Source of the DNA: Nocardioides terrae
GTDB lineage: Bacteria > Actinomycetota > Actinomycetes > Propionibacteriales > Nocardioidaceae
Reading direction: 5' to 3'
Assembly: GCF_900112345.1 (NCBI RefSeq)
Contig: NZ_FOLB01000001.1
Location: 434,001-498,000, forward strand
DNA length: 64,000 nt
In this document: piece after piece, positions 38,233-46,299 of the stretch
Numbering within the stretch: position 1 is the first letter of the stretch
How the letters are laid out: every line of letters starts with the position of its first letter
Notes under the pieces: generated by a model
What the model was told of the DNA's origin: nothing
The model's database searches: none
The model's input: only the letters and a program-made list of their open reading frames with translations
Translations under genes and position numbers: made by a program

Positions 38233-38696
38233 GCGAGCACGAGTGGCTGCAGCAGGCCGTCGACCTGGCCGTGGCCAACGTCGCCAACGGTGGTGGGCCG
38301 TTCGGCGCGGTCGTCGTGAAGGACGGCGACGTCGTCGCTACGGGGCAGAACCGGGTGACGGCCGACCTCGACCCTACGGCGCACGCCGAGGTGCAGGCGA
38401 TCCGCGCGGCCGCCAAGGTGATCGGGGACTTCTCCCTCGCGGGCTGCGTCCTCTGCAGCTCGTGCGAGCCGTGCCCGATGTGCCTGGCCTCCGCGCTGTG
38501 GGCGCGCGTGGACCGGGTCGCCTATGCCGCGACGCGCGACGACGCGGCGGCGGGCGGCTTCGACGACCGCGAGTTCTACGGCCTCTTCGCGCGGGACCGT
38601 TCGACGTGGACCACCGAGGTCGGCGTCGTCCCTCTCGACGACGCCACCGCGCCCTTCGACGCCTGGGCGGCGTACGCCGACCGCGTCGACTACTGA
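38229..38696 (+). CDS. guaD: Guanine deaminase
   Basis: A 155-residue cytidine-deaminase-fold enzyme converting guanine to xanthine. Zinc and proton-shuttle residues lie in TAHAEVQAI and CEPCPMCLAS, and the FDDREFY segment and C-terminal Tyr match the small GuaD of Bacillus rather than tRNA adenosine deaminase. The ATG overlaps the amidase stop. It is convergent with the TetR gene. Confidence 0.87.
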   Translation: MSEHEWLQQAVDLAVANVANGGGPFGAVVVKDGDVVATGQNRVTADLDPTAHAEVQAIRAAAKVIGDFSLAGCVLCSSCEPCPMCLASALWARVDRVAYAATRDDAAAGGFDDREFYGLFARDRSTWTTEVGVVPLDDATAPFDAWAAYADRVDY

Positions 38697-39247
38697 GCCA
38701 GCGCCTGAGCCGCGGCGGCCAGGTCGTCGACGCCGCGGGCGAGCTCCTCGGGCCGGTCGGTGGCAAGGTCGAGCTGGAACCCGAAGAGGCTCGAGTCGAC
38801 CAGCGTGACGATCCGGCCGACCCTCTCCTGCGGCGCACCACAGCGGACGAGGTAGCCGCGCAGCGCCCGGATCCAGCGCTCGTTCGCCTCCCGCACGGCG
38901 GAACGGTAGGGCTCCTGCCCGATCAGGCCGGTCGCCGCCGCCTGCACGTAGATGTCCAGGCAGCCGTGCAGCGGCTGGCGCTGGTAGGCCTCCCACAGCC
39001 TGTTGACGCCGGCCCGCACGCCGTCCGCCGGCGGGAGCGCGTCGATCCCCGCGATGGACCGCTCCTCGGTCCGGGTCACGACCGCCGTGACGAGCCCGTC
39101 GCGGCTGCCGAAGTGGTAGAGCAGCATCCGGTCGCTGGTGCCGATCGCGGCGGCCACCGGGCGCAGGGTCAGACCGATCAGGCCGTGCTCGAGGACGTGG
39201 TCGGTGACCAGGTCGAGGAGCTCGTCGCGGCGGGACACGGAACTCAT
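38690..39247 (-). CDS. TetR family regulator of the SMR pump
   Basis: A 185-residue TetR repressor. An N-terminal HTH (LTLRPVAAAIGTSDRMLLYH) precedes a ligand-binding C-terminus. It is divergent from an SMR efflux gene, and two palindromes of the type TGTAGC-N4-GCTACA lie between them, which should be its operators. Confidence 0.88.
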   Translation of the reverse strand: MSSVSRRDELLDLVTDHVLEHGLIGLTLRPVAAAIGTSDRMLLYHFGSRDGLVTAVVTRTEERSIAGIDALPPADGVRAGVNRLWEAYQRQPLHGCLDIYVQAAATGLIGQEPYRSAVREANERWIRALRGYLVRCGAPQERVGRIVTLVDSSLFGFQLDLATDRPEELARGVDDLAAAAQALAQ

Positions 39248-39259
39248 TGTGCACCGCGA

Positions 39260-39275
39260 TGTAGCGAGTGCTACA
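39260..39275. promoter_or_regulatory. TetR operator 1 (palindrome)
   Basis: TGTAGC, 4 nt spacer, GCTACA: a perfect inverted repeat between the divergent TetR and SMR genes. Confidence 0.75.
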
Positions 39276-39283
39276 GTCGGGTC

Positions 39284-39301
39284 GTGTAGCGACCGCTACA
39301 C
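39284..39301. promoter_or_regulatory. TetR operator 2 (palindrome)
   Basis: GTGTAGC, 4 nt spacer, GCTACAC: the same half-site as operator 1, 9 nt further on and closer to the SMR start. Confidence 0.75.
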
Positions 39302-39321
39302 ACAGCCCTTCCGGAGACACG

Positions 39322-39651
39322 ATGTACGCCGCCCTGCTCCTGCTCAGCGCGATCGGGATCGAGGTCGGCGCGACCGCGTCCCTCCCCCGCACGCGCGGGT
39401 TCCACGACCCGACGTGGTCGCTCGCCGTCGTGACCGGCTACGCCGTCTCCATCTGGCTGCTCTCGATCGTCGTGCGGACGGTGCCGGTCTCGATCGCCTA
39501 TGCCGTCTGGTCCGGCGTCGGGACGGCGGCCGTCGCGGTGATCAGCTACCTCTGGCTCGGCGAGTCGATGACCTGGGTCAAGGCGCTCAGCCTGGCCCTC
39601 ATCGTGGTCGGCGTGGTCGGGCTCAACCTCGCCGGCAGCGCCCACGCCTGA
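39322..39651 (+). CDS. SMR-type multidrug efflux protein
   Basis: A 109-residue four-helix small multidrug resistance protein. The essential Glu lies in helix 1 (SAIGIEVGATASL), with the SIAYAVWSGVGTA segment in helix 3. SMR dimers exchange protons for cationic drugs or guanidinium. It is controlled by the divergent TetR through the two palindromes upstream. Confidence 0.9.
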   Translation: MYAALLLLSAIGIEVGATASLPRTRGFHDPTWSLAVVTGYAVSIWLLSIVVRTVPVSIAYAVWSGVGTAAVAVISYLWLGESMTWVKALSLALIVVGVVGLNLAGSAHA

Positions 39652-39652
39652 G

Positions 39653-39705
39653 CGCCGAGCCCGAGTCGCGCGGAGCCCGAGTCGCGCCGAGCCCGGGTCG
39701 CGCCG
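39653..39705. repeat. Short tandem repeat, about three 16-bp units
   Basis: Three imperfect copies of a GC-rich 16-bp unit (CGAGCCCGAGTCGCG and close variants) sit between the SMR stop and the convergent FAD-dehydrogenase stop. Confidence 0.7.
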
Positions 39706-39709
39706 ACCC

Positions 39710-41383
39710 TCAGACGGCCGCCGCGGCCGCGCGCCCGGCCGTCCGCCCGCTGAAGAGGCAACCGCCGAGGAAGGTCCCCTCGAGCGCGTTGTAGCCCATC
39801 ATCCCGCCGCCGCCGAAGCCGCTGACCTCGCCGGCCGCGTAGAGCCCCGGGAGCGGGACCCCGGCCGAGGTCAAGCAGCGTCCCGACAGGTCGGTCTCGA
39901 GCCCGCCGAGCGTCTTGCGGGAGAGGATGTGCAGCTTCACCGCGATCAGCGGCCCGTGCTCGGGGTCGAGGATCCGGTGCGGCTTGGCGACCCGGGAGAG
40001 CTTGTCGCCGCGGTAGTTGCGGGCGGCGTACACCGCCGTCAGCTGCGCGTCCTTGGCGTAGGGGTTGGCCACCTCGCGGTCGCGCCTCTCGATGATCTCG
40101 CGCAGCGCCGCCTCGTCGACCCGCGGCCCCTCGGGCTCACGGTCGGCGAGCCGGTTCATGCCCGCGACGAGCTCGGTCAGGCTGTCGGCGACCACGAAGT
40201 CCTCGCCGTGCTCCATGAACGCGTGCACCGGGCCGGGGCCCTTGCGCGCCCGGTCGATGACCCCGCGCACCGACCTGCCGGTCATGTCGGGGTTCTGCTC
40301 CGAGCCCGACAGCGCGAACTCCTTGTCGATGATCGACTTGGTCAGCACGAACCACGAGTAGTCGTAGCCCGTCGCGCGCAGGTGCTTGAGCGTGCCGAGG
40401 GTGTCGAAGCCCGGGAAGAAGGGCGCGGGCAGCCGCTTGCCGGCCGCGTCCAGCCAGATCGACGAGGGCCCGGGCAGGATCCGGATGCCGTGGTTGGCCC
40501 AGATCGGGTCCCAGTTGCGGATGCCCTCGACGTAGTGCCACATCCGGTCGTCGTTGATGATCCGCGCGCCCGCGTCCCGGGTGATCCGGATCATCCGCCC
40601 GTCGACGTGCGCGGGCACACCGCTCACCATCGACCTCGGCGGCTCCCCGAGACGTGCGGGCCACGCCTTGCGGACCAGGTCGTGGTCGCCGCCGATGCCC
40701 CCGCTGGTCACGATCACCGCCTGCGCGCGGAGCTCGAAGTCGCCGACCTCGACCCGGCTGCTCGCGTAGCCGCGCTCGATCGACGACGGCTCCAGCACCT
40801 TGCCGCGTACGCCGACACAGGTGCCGTCCTCCACGAGCACCTCGTCGACCCGGTGCCGGAACGCGAACCTGATCCGACCGGTCGCGGCGTGCTCGCGCAC
40901 CCGCCGCTCGAACGGCTCCACGATGCCCGGGCCGGTCCCCCACGTCAGGTGGAAGCGTGGCACCGAGTTGCCGTGCCCGTCCGCCCGCCCGTCGCCGCGC
41001 TCGGCCCAGCCGACGATCGGGAAGACCCGGTGGCCCATCCCACGCAGCCACGAGCGCTTCTCGCCGGCCGCGAAGTCGACGTACGCCTCGGCCCAGCGGC
41101 GGGGCCAGAGGTCCTCCTCGCGGTCGAACTGCGCGCTGCCCATCCAGTCCTGGAGGGCGAGCTCGTGGGAGTCCTTGATGCCCATCCGGCGCTGCTCCGG
41201 GCTGTCGACGAAGAAGAGGCCGCCCAGGCTCCAGAAGGCCTGCCCGCCGAGCGACTGCTCGGGCTCCTGGTCGACGAGCAGCACCTGCTTGCCCGCGTCC
41301 GCCGCCTCGGCCGCGGCCACGAGCCCGGCCAGGCCGTGACCGACGACGAGGATGTCAGTGCTGGAAGGGGCCTCCGCGCTCAT
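39710..41383 (-). CDS. FAD-binding dehydrogenase, KstD/FRD-like
   Basis: A 557-residue flavoprotein. The N-terminal dinucleotide fold VVGHGLAGLVAAAEAADAG and the C-terminal FAD segment LPGLYAAGEVSGFGGGGMMG fit the fumarate reductase/3-ketosteroid dehydrogenase superfamily, close to Rv0785-type FAD-binding dehydrogenases. ATG 41383 is preferred over TTG 41392. Substrate unknown. Confidence 0.87.
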   Translation of the reverse strand: MSAEAPSSTDILVVGHGLAGLVAAAEAADAGKQVLLVDQEPEQSLGGQAFWSLGGLFFVDSPEQRRMGIKDSHELALQDWMGSAQFDREEDLWPRRWAEAYVDFAAGEKRSWLRGMGHRVFPIVGWAERGDGRADGHGNSVPRFHLTWGTGPGIVEPFERRVREHAATGRIRFAFRHRVDEVLVEDGTCVGVRGKVLEPSSIERGYASSRVEVGDFELRAQAVIVTSGGIGGDHDLVRKAWPARLGEPPRSMVSGVPAHVDGRMIRITRDAGARIINDDRMWHYVEGIRNWDPIWANHGIRILPGPSSIWLDAAGKRLPAPFFPGFDTLGTLKHLRATGYDYSWFVLTKSIIDKEFALSGSEQNPDMTGRSVRGVIDRARKGPGPVHAFMEHGEDFVVADSLTELVAGMNRLADREPEGPRVDEAALREIIERRDREVANPYAKDAQLTAVYAARNYRGDKLSRVAKPHRILDPEHGPLIAVKLHILSRKTLGGLETDLSGRCLTSAGVPLPGLYAAGEVSGFGGGGMMGYNALEGTFLGGCLFSGRTAGRAAAAAV

Positions 41384-41425
41384 GGCGGACAACCTACCGC
41401 CCGGTAGTGGCCCGTGGCGGTCGGC

Positions 41426-41917
41426 TCAGCGCGACGCCCAGTCGGCGCGCAGGATCGAGTAGAGGAACCCGTCGTGGTAGGCGCCCTCCCTCCACTGGGC
41501 GCCGCGCGTGACGCCCTCCTGCCGGAAGCCGACCTTCTCCAGCGCGCTCTGCTCGGCGAGGTTCTCCACATCGGTGTGCGCCTCGATCCGGTTGACGGCG
41601 GTGTGCAGGAAGAACAGGTCGACGAGCTGCCGCTGGGCCTCGGTGCCGGCGCCGCGACCGCGCGCCGCGGCGGCGAGCCAGATGCCGATCATCGGGTTGC
41701 GCGACTGCGCGTTCGGCCCCCAGCGCTGCCACACCCAGCTGACGTTGCCGAGCACGGCGTCGTCGTCCGCGATCGTCAGCCCGCCCAGCTCCGCGGTCAG
41801 CGAGGGGTCGTGCGCCGAGCTGCGCGGGGCGCGGGGGCCGAAGCTGTCGTACGGCGAGTCGCCACCGTCGAGCAGCGGGAGGTCGGCCTCCGTCACGGGG
41901 CGCAGGCGAACGGTCAT
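41426..41917 (-). CDS. GNAT family acetyltransferase (RimJ/RimL-like)
   Basis: A 163-residue GNAT protein with the RimL-like order: IGIWLAAAARGRGAGTEAQ (acetyl-CoA binding) near residue 80, then NRIEAHTDVENLAEQSALEK. Members acetylate protein N-termini or small amines; the substrate cannot be assigned. Confidence 0.87.
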   Translation of the reverse strand: MTVRLRPVTEADLPLLDGGDSPYDSFGPRAPRSSAHDPSLTAELGGLTIADDDAVLGNVSWVWQRWGPNAQSRNPMIGIWLAAAARGRGAGTEAQRQLVDLFFLHTAVNRIEAHTDVENLAEQSALEKVGFRQEGVTRGAQWREGAYHDGFLYSILRADWASR

Positions 41918-41926
41918 GCGCGCAGG

Positions 41927-42511
41927 CTAGCGTCCGGCGCCGTCGACGAGGTCGAGCGCCAGCCGCCTGGCCTGCTCGAGCCGCTCGTCGTCGTCGAAGA
42001 GCCGCGACAGGGCGTTCGCGTTGGTCAGGTAGGCGTCGAAGCGGAAGGCGTCGCCCGCCGGGTCGGCGGAGCCGGCCCCGGCGAACTCGGCCTCCAGCGT
42101 CTCCACCCACTCGCTCTTCATCCGCCGCACGGCGTCCGCGACCGGACCCGACCGGCCGCCGTACTCGACCGTGACCGCGGCGAAGAAGCAGCCACCGGGG
42201 AAGGCGTCCGACCGGTAGTAGTCGATCCAGGCGGCGAGGAGCGCGCGCAGTCGCGGAGCGCCGGGCGGGTGCTCCCAGGCCGGGCGGACGACGAGGGCGA
42301 TGAAGATCCGGCGCGCCTCGGCCACCGCTGCGACCTGGATCGCCTCGCGGGTGGGGAAGACGGTCAGGATGCCGCTCTTGCTCAGGCCCGTCTCCTTGGC
42401 GAGCCCGCCGACGGTGATCGAGTCGAGCCCGGTCACGGTCGCCGTCATGGCAGCGCTGCGGGCGACGGCGGACCGGGTCGCGTCCCCTCGTGCGCGGCGT
42501 CCGTCGATCAT
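41927..42511 (-). CDS. TetR family regulator
   Basis: A 194-residue TetR protein (HTH around ITVGGLAKETGLSKSGILT; YyaA/TetR_C-type C-terminus with FPGGCFFAA). It is divergent from a thioesterase gene, with a 26-bp and a 14-bp palindrome in between that look like its operators. Confidence 0.87.
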   Translation of the reverse strand: MIDGRRARGDATRSAVARSAAMTATVTGLDSITVGGLAKETGLSKSGILTVFPTREAIQVAAVAEARRIFIALVVRPAWEHPPGAPRLRALLAAWIDYYRSDAFPGGCFFAAVTVEYGGRSGPVADAVRRMKSEWVETLEAEFAGAGSADPAGDAFRFDAYLTNANALSRLFDDDERLEQARRLALDLVDGAGR

Positions 42512-42517
42512 GCCTCG

Positions 42518-42543
42518 ACTATACGACCGGCCGGACGTATAGT
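42518..42543. promoter_or_regulatory. TetR operator 1 near the thioesterase gene
   Basis: Arms ACTATACG and CGTATAGT around a GACCGGCCGG-like centre form a nearly perfect 26-bp palindrome next to the TetR start. Confidence 0.7.
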
Positions 42544-42559
42544 CACGACGAAGACATTA

Positions 42560-42573
42560 CGACCGATCGGTCG
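42560..42573. promoter_or_regulatory. TetR operator 2 near the thioesterase gene
   Basis: CGACCGATCGGTCG, a perfect 14-bp palindrome sharing the CGACCG half-site with the centre of operator 1; it lies 18 nt before the thioesterase ATG. Confidence 0.7.
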
Positions 42574-42591
42574 CATACCTGAGGAGCACTG

Positions 42592-43056
42592 ATGACCACC
42601 CTGCTCGGCCCCGCCGACAGCACCGACACCACCGAGGGCGTCGTACGCCGTCGACGGATCTACCTCGACGACATCGACGGCTACGGGATGCTGAACAACA
42701 CCGTCTACCCGCGGATCTTCGACCAGGCGATCCTCGACTTCTGGATCGATGCCGGCTGGCGGCTCGACCGTTCGACGTCGGTGCTGGCCGTGCGGGAGAT
42801 GAGCGTCGAGTACCACCGGCCGGTCCTGGGGATCGGCGATGTCGACGTGCAGATCTGCATCGTCCGCGCCGGACGGACGAGCGTCACCTACCGGCTGCGT
42901 CTGCTCTCCCCCGACCACGCGGTGGTCCACGCGGAGGGCACCCGCACCGTGGTGAGCCTCGATCCCGCGACGCTGCGGCCGACGCCGCTCGACGAGGAGA
43001 TGTGGGCCATGGCCGCGCCGCTGCTCGGTGCCGGCGTGGCCCCGCCGAGCGCCTGA
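42592..43056 (+). CDS. Acyl-CoA thioesterase (4HBT hotdog)
   Basis: A 154-residue single-hotdog protein with the 4HBT segment DIDGYGMLNNTVYPRIFDQA near residue 26, where the Asp/Asn positions match 4-hydroxybenzoyl-CoA-type thioesterases. It is probably repressed by the divergent TetR. GAGGAG lies about 8 nt before the ATG. Confidence 0.83.
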   Translation: MTTLLGPADSTDTTEGVVRRRRIYLDDIDGYGMLNNTVYPRIFDQAILDFWIDAGWRLDRSTSVLAVREMSVEYHRPVLGIGDVDVQICIVRAGRTSVTYRLRLLSPDHAVVHAEGTRTVVSLDPATLRPTPLDEEMWAMAAPLLGAGVAPPSA

Positions 43057-43057
43057 G

Positions 43058-43627
43058 TCAGACCCACGCCAGGAGTTCGTCGAGCGGCGGAGGGACGGCG
43101 TCGAGCGGGACCGACTCGGCGAAGAGCCGTCCGTAGCGCGCCTTGCGGCCGCCCTTGGTGCCGGCGAAGCGACGCAGCTGGTCCGCCAGGGCGCGATCAC
43201 GCTGCGCCGGCTGCTGCTGCAGGATGCGGAACGCCGGCAGCTCGCCCGCCCGCTCGATCATCGCGAGGTAGCCGTCGGGGCCGAGCACGCGCATGAACTC
43301 GTCCTCCAGGTCCTCGACGCAGGCGAAGAACCCGGCCGCCGCCAGCGGCTCCGGGGAGCCCTCGCGGCGCAGCCCGACCCGCTCCAGCCCACGTCGCACG
43401 AAGTGCTGCTCGCGGGCGTCGTAGAGGCCGCCGAGCCGGACCCCGCGGTTCGCCAGCGCGCTCAGGTGGTGACCGATGTTGGTCGCCCCGCCCATCGACA
43501 CGACGTCGACCCGCTCCGCCGCGAGGTCGCGTCCGCGGCGGCGGGCGACGGTCTCGACGGCGACCTTGTCGCTCTCGCCCTCCACCAGCAGCACCGCCCG
43601 CGCGCCGGGATGGAGGTCGACGTGCAT
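43058..43627 (-). CDS. Stand-alone TOPRIM-domain protein
   Basis: A 189-residue protein with TOPRIM features: LLVEGESDKVAVETVA near residue 13 (Glu), VVSMGGATNIG, and an acidic GLYDAREQHFV segment, as in OLD-family TOPRIM nucleases but without the ATPase domain. A third acidic residue is replaced (DAR rather than DxD). Its role is unclear; it may be a nuclease or a phosphohydrolase. It is in a run with a globin and a methyltransferase. Confidence 0.7.
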   Translation of the reverse strand: MHVDLHPGARAVLLVEGESDKVAVETVARRRGRDLAAERVDVVSMGGATNIGHHLSALANRGVRLGGLYDAREQHFVRRGLERVGLRREGSPEPLAAAGFFACVEDLEDEFMRVLGPDGYLAMIERAGELPAFRILQQQPAQRDRALADQLRRFAGTKGGRKARYGRLFAESVPLDAVPPPLDELLAWV

Positions 43628-43629
43628 GG

Positions 43630-44076
43630 TCAGACGAGGTTGAAGGGGAGCCCGTCCGGCACCTGGTCGACGCTGTCGGAGTAGGCGTGCATGGCCGCCG
43701 TGGCGGCGCGGAAGTAGGTCGAGATCTCGGCCGCGGCCGGCTGCGGGATGGCGACATCGACGAGCGCGCGGTCGAAGAGGGTCAGGCACGCCTCATAGAG
43801 GTCGGGGTGGTCGCCGTTCCCGGCGTGCAGGCGCTGCATCGACGACTCGTCGCCGTAGCCGGCGCTGTAGAGCGGCGGTCCGCCGAACGCCTCCGCGAGG
43901 TAGGCGGCCAGCCGCTCGTCGTGGTTCGGCATCGTCATGTGCTCGAACGGATGCCCTGCCAGCGGGTCGGCCGTGCAGAGCTCGTGCCAGTGGTGGCACA
44001 GCTCCAGGATCGCGTCGAAGCAGCCGGCCCGTGCGTACAGCGTCGGCGCGGCATCTGTCAGGTCGGCCGGATCCAA
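43630..44076 (-). CDS. Group II truncated-hemoglobin-like protein
   Basis: A 148-residue globin-like protein. An early LCHHWHELCTADPL segment, HPFEHM and a late MQRLHAGNGDH segment, the likely proximal His region, fit actinobacterial group II truncated globins. No ATG or GTG fits; TTG 44076 gives an N-terminus ending in TLYARAGCF, and overlaps the upstream methyltransferase gene by 19 nt. Confidence 0.75.
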   Translation of the reverse strand: MDPADLTDAAPTLYARAGCFDAILELCHHWHELCTADPLAGHPFEHMTMPNHDERLAAYLAEAFGGPPLYSAGYGDESSMQRLHAGNGDHPDLYEACLTLFDRALVDVAIPQPAAAEISTYFRAATAAMHAYSDSVDQVPDGLPFNLV

Positions 44077-44504
44077 CGGGGCACCTCTGCGAGGTAGGAG
44101 GTGTAGGAGTCGCCGAAGCGGGCGGTCAGGGCCCGCTCCTCGGCCGGGATCTGCACGCGGTCGATGACCGCCACGAACGCGGCCAGCGGCAGCTGCGTCA
44201 TCCAGCCGCCCCGCGCGACGGCGTGCGCGGCGAGCAGGCCGGCCATGCCGACGTACATCGGGTTGCGGGTGAGCTTGAAGACGCCCTCGGTGACGAGGGT
44301 GCTCGCGCGGCTGGGGTCGATCGGGTTGACCGTGGTGTGGTGGCGGTGGAAGCGCTGGTTGGCCAGCACCAGCATCGCGACCGACGCGCTGGCGAGGGCG
44401 GACCCGGCGACGAGGTGGCGTGCTCCGCGGCGCCCCTTCGGGGCGAGGAGGTGCTGGGCGAGCAGGCCCGCGGCGAGGTACGCCGGCGGCGGGATCTTTG
44501 GCAT
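44058..44504 (-). CDS. Isoprenylcysteine carboxyl methyltransferase-type membrane protein
   Basis: A 148-residue integral membrane methyltransferase-like protein. The C-terminal RNPMYVGMAG and EERALTARFGDSYTSYL motifs match the ICMT/PEMT-like family common in bacteria. ATG 44504 or GTG 44510 may be the start. Substrate unknown. Confidence 0.83.
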   Translation of the reverse strand: MPKIPPPAYLAAGLLAQHLLAPKGRRGARHLVAGSALASASVAMLVLANQRFHRHHTTVNPIDPSRASTLVTEGVFKLTRNPMYVGMAGLLAAHAVARGGWMTQLPLAAFVAVIDRVQIPAEERALTARFGDSYTSYLAEVPRWIRPT

Positions 44505-44547
44505 GGCCACACGGTGCCACGCCGACTGCGTGAGCGGAAGCGGCGCG

Positions 44548-45024
44548 CTAGACCGTCAGGCCCATCGCCTCGCGCATCCCGCGCGTGGCGAGCTGGTCGG
44601 CCAGCTCGTTGTCGGCGGCGCCCGCGTGGCCCTTCACCCAGAACCACTGGACCTCGTGGCGGGCGCACGCCTCCTCGAGGCGCACCCACAGGTCGGCGTT
44701 CTTGACCGGCTGCTTGGCCGACGTCTTCCAGCCGTTGCGCTTCCAGCCGGCCAGCCAGCTGGTGATGCCGTTGCGGACGTAGGTCGAGTCGGTGAACAGG
44801 TGCACGGGCACCGCCCGGTTGAGGGTCTCGAGCGCCTCGATCGGCGCGGTGAGCTCCATCCGGTTGTTCGTCGTCACGCCGGCCTCGCCGCCGTACAGCT
44901 CGCGGACATGGGCGCCGTAGCGCAGCACCGCGCCCCATCCGCCCGGGCCGGGGTTCGGCGTGCAGCCGCCGTCGGTGTGGATGATGACCGGCTCCTGCGA
45001 CGCGGGCACCTTCGGCACTGACAT
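44548..45024 (-). CDS. rnhA: Ribonuclease HI
   Basis: A 158-residue RNase HI that degrades RNA in RNA-DNA hybrids. Catalytic acids are in [11 protein letters not shown] (Asp), NRMELTA (Glu), FTDSTYV (Asp) and NELADQLA (Asp). The family [10 protein letters not shown] segment is intact. Confidence 0.93.
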   Translation of the reverse strand: MSVPKVPASQEPVIIHTDGGCTPNPGPGGWGAVLRYGAHVRELYGGEAGVTTNNRMELTAPIEALETLNRAVPVHLFTDSTYVRNGITSWLAGWKRNGWKTSAKQPVKNADLWVRLEEACARHEVQWFWVKGHAGAADNELADQLATRGMREAMGLTV

Positions 45025-45095
45025 GGGCGGGAGCCTAGTGCCCGAGCGACGGAGCTCGACGTTCGCGAACCGTCCCCGCTGGGAACTGTGCGGCC

Positions 45096-45515
45096 ATGAA
45101 CGTCCGCGGGTTGCTCATCGGCATCGCGACCGTGCTGGTCGTGCCAACGGTCTCGAGTTGCGACAGCTCGAGCGACGACGACGTCGCGAAGGTCGCCACC
45201 GCCTTCTACGAGGCGATCGGCTCCGAGGACGCAGCCACGGCGTGCCGGCTGCTCGCTCCTCCCACGCGGTCGGAGCTGGAGAGCTCGGCCGGCAAGCCGT
45301 GCGCGAAGGCCATCCTCGACGAGGGCGTCCAGGAGGCGGTCGGAGCACCGCAGGTCGACGTCTACGCCACGATGGCGCGGGTCCGGTGGCCGCAGGAGTC
45401 CACCTTCATGGCGCGGTACGACGGCGGCTGGCTGGTCTTCGCCGCAGGATGCTCGCCGGACCCCAAGTCCCCGCGGGACGCCGACCGCTACGACTGCGAC
45501 CTGCAGGGAGGTTGA
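45096..45515 (+). CDS. Small lipoprotein, unknown
   Basis: A 139-residue lipoprotein with a lipobox SSC (Cys at about residue 22) after a short hydrophobic segment. The mature part ([24 protein letters not shown]) resembles SnoaL/NTF2-like accessory lipoproteins of actinobacteria; function unknown. It starts a compact run with a 30-residue membrane peptide and a DUF6766 protein. Confidence 0.75.
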   Translation: MNVRGLLIGIATVLVVPTVSSCDSSSDDDVAKVATAFYEAIGSEDAATACRLLAPPTRSELESSAGKPCAKAILDEGVQEAVGAPQVDVYATMARVRWPQESTFMARYDGGWLVFAAGCSPDPKSPRDADRYDCDLQGG

Positions 45516-45516
45516 G

Positions 45517-45609
45517 ATGCGCTCACAAGCGGTGCTGTTCACCGTCTACCTCGTCGTCATCCTGGGCGGACTGGCGTGGTTCACGGCGTCCGCGTTGGCC
45601 CGGCTGTGA
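45517..45609 (+). CDS. 30-residue single-helix membrane peptide
   Basis: ATG 45517, starting two bases after the lipoprotein stop, encodes MRSQAVLFTVYLVVILGG followed by LAWFTASALARL, one clean membrane helix. GGGAGG lies at 45506-45511, 5 nt before the ATG. The DUF6766 gene follows 12 nt after its stop. The spacing, ribosome site and single hydrophobic helix support a real small gene; function unknown. Confidence 0.55.
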   Translation: MRSQAVLFTVYLVVILGGLAWFTASALARL

Positions 45610-45620
45610 AAGGCGAAGCG

Positions 45621-46295
45621 ATGAAGAAGACGCTCAAGGGCAACGGCCTGGGCCTGGCGTTCGGGCTGCTCTTCCTGGCCACCCTGGTCGCGCAGTCGTT
45701 CGCGGGCTGGCAGGAGTTCAACACCCAACAGGCCAGCGAGGGTCTGGTCCAGCTCAGCTGGTGGCGCTACGTCGCCTCCGCCGACTTCGGCGTCGACGTG
45801 GCGGAGAACTGGCAGAGCGAGTTCCTCCAGTTCTGGCTCTACCTGATGGCCACCGTCTGGCTGGTCCAGCGCGGATCGCCCGAGTCCAAGGAGCTGGGCG
45901 AGGAGGGCCGGGAGTCCGACCAGGACCAGATGGTCGGCGAGCACGCCGAGGAGACGTCGCCACGCTGGGCGCGCGTCCGCGGCTGGCGACTGCGGATCTA
46001 CTCGCGCTCCCTGGGCTACGTGATGGGGACGATCTTCCTGCTGTCCTGGCTGGTCCAGTCGATCGCCGGCCGGGTCTCCTTCAACGAGGAGCGGCTCGAG
46101 CAGCTCCAGGGTCCCGTCACGTGGACCGACTACATCACGCGGGCCGACTTCTGGTCGCGGACGCTGCAGAACTGGCAGTCGGAGTTCCTCGCCGTGGGCA
46201 GCATGGCCGTGCTGGCGATCTTCCTCCGCCAGCGCGGCTCCTCGCAGAGCAAGCCGGTCGGAGCACCTCACAGCGCCACCGGCGTGGACGGGTAG
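45621..46295 (+). CDS. DUF6766 family membrane protein, internally duplicated
   Basis: A 224-residue membrane protein of the DUF6766 type. Two homologous halves are visible: a helix ending SFAGWQEFN or SIAGRVSFN, then ENWQSEFLQ or QNWQSEFLA, then a helix ending VQRGSPESK or RQRGSSQSK. Four or so helices result. It lies 12 nt after the small membrane peptide. Function unknown. Confidence 0.8.
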   Translation: MKKTLKGNGLGLAFGLLFLATLVAQSFAGWQEFNTQQASEGLVQLSWWRYVASADFGVDVAENWQSEFLQFWLYLMATVWLVQRGSPESKELGEEGRESDQDQMVGEHAEETSPRWARVRGWRLRIYSRSLGYVMGTIFLLSWLVQSIAGRVSFNEERLEQLQGPVTWTDYITRADFWSRTLQNWQSEFLAVGSMAVLAIFLRQRGSSQSKPVGAPHSATGVDG

Positions 46296-46299
46296 CCCG

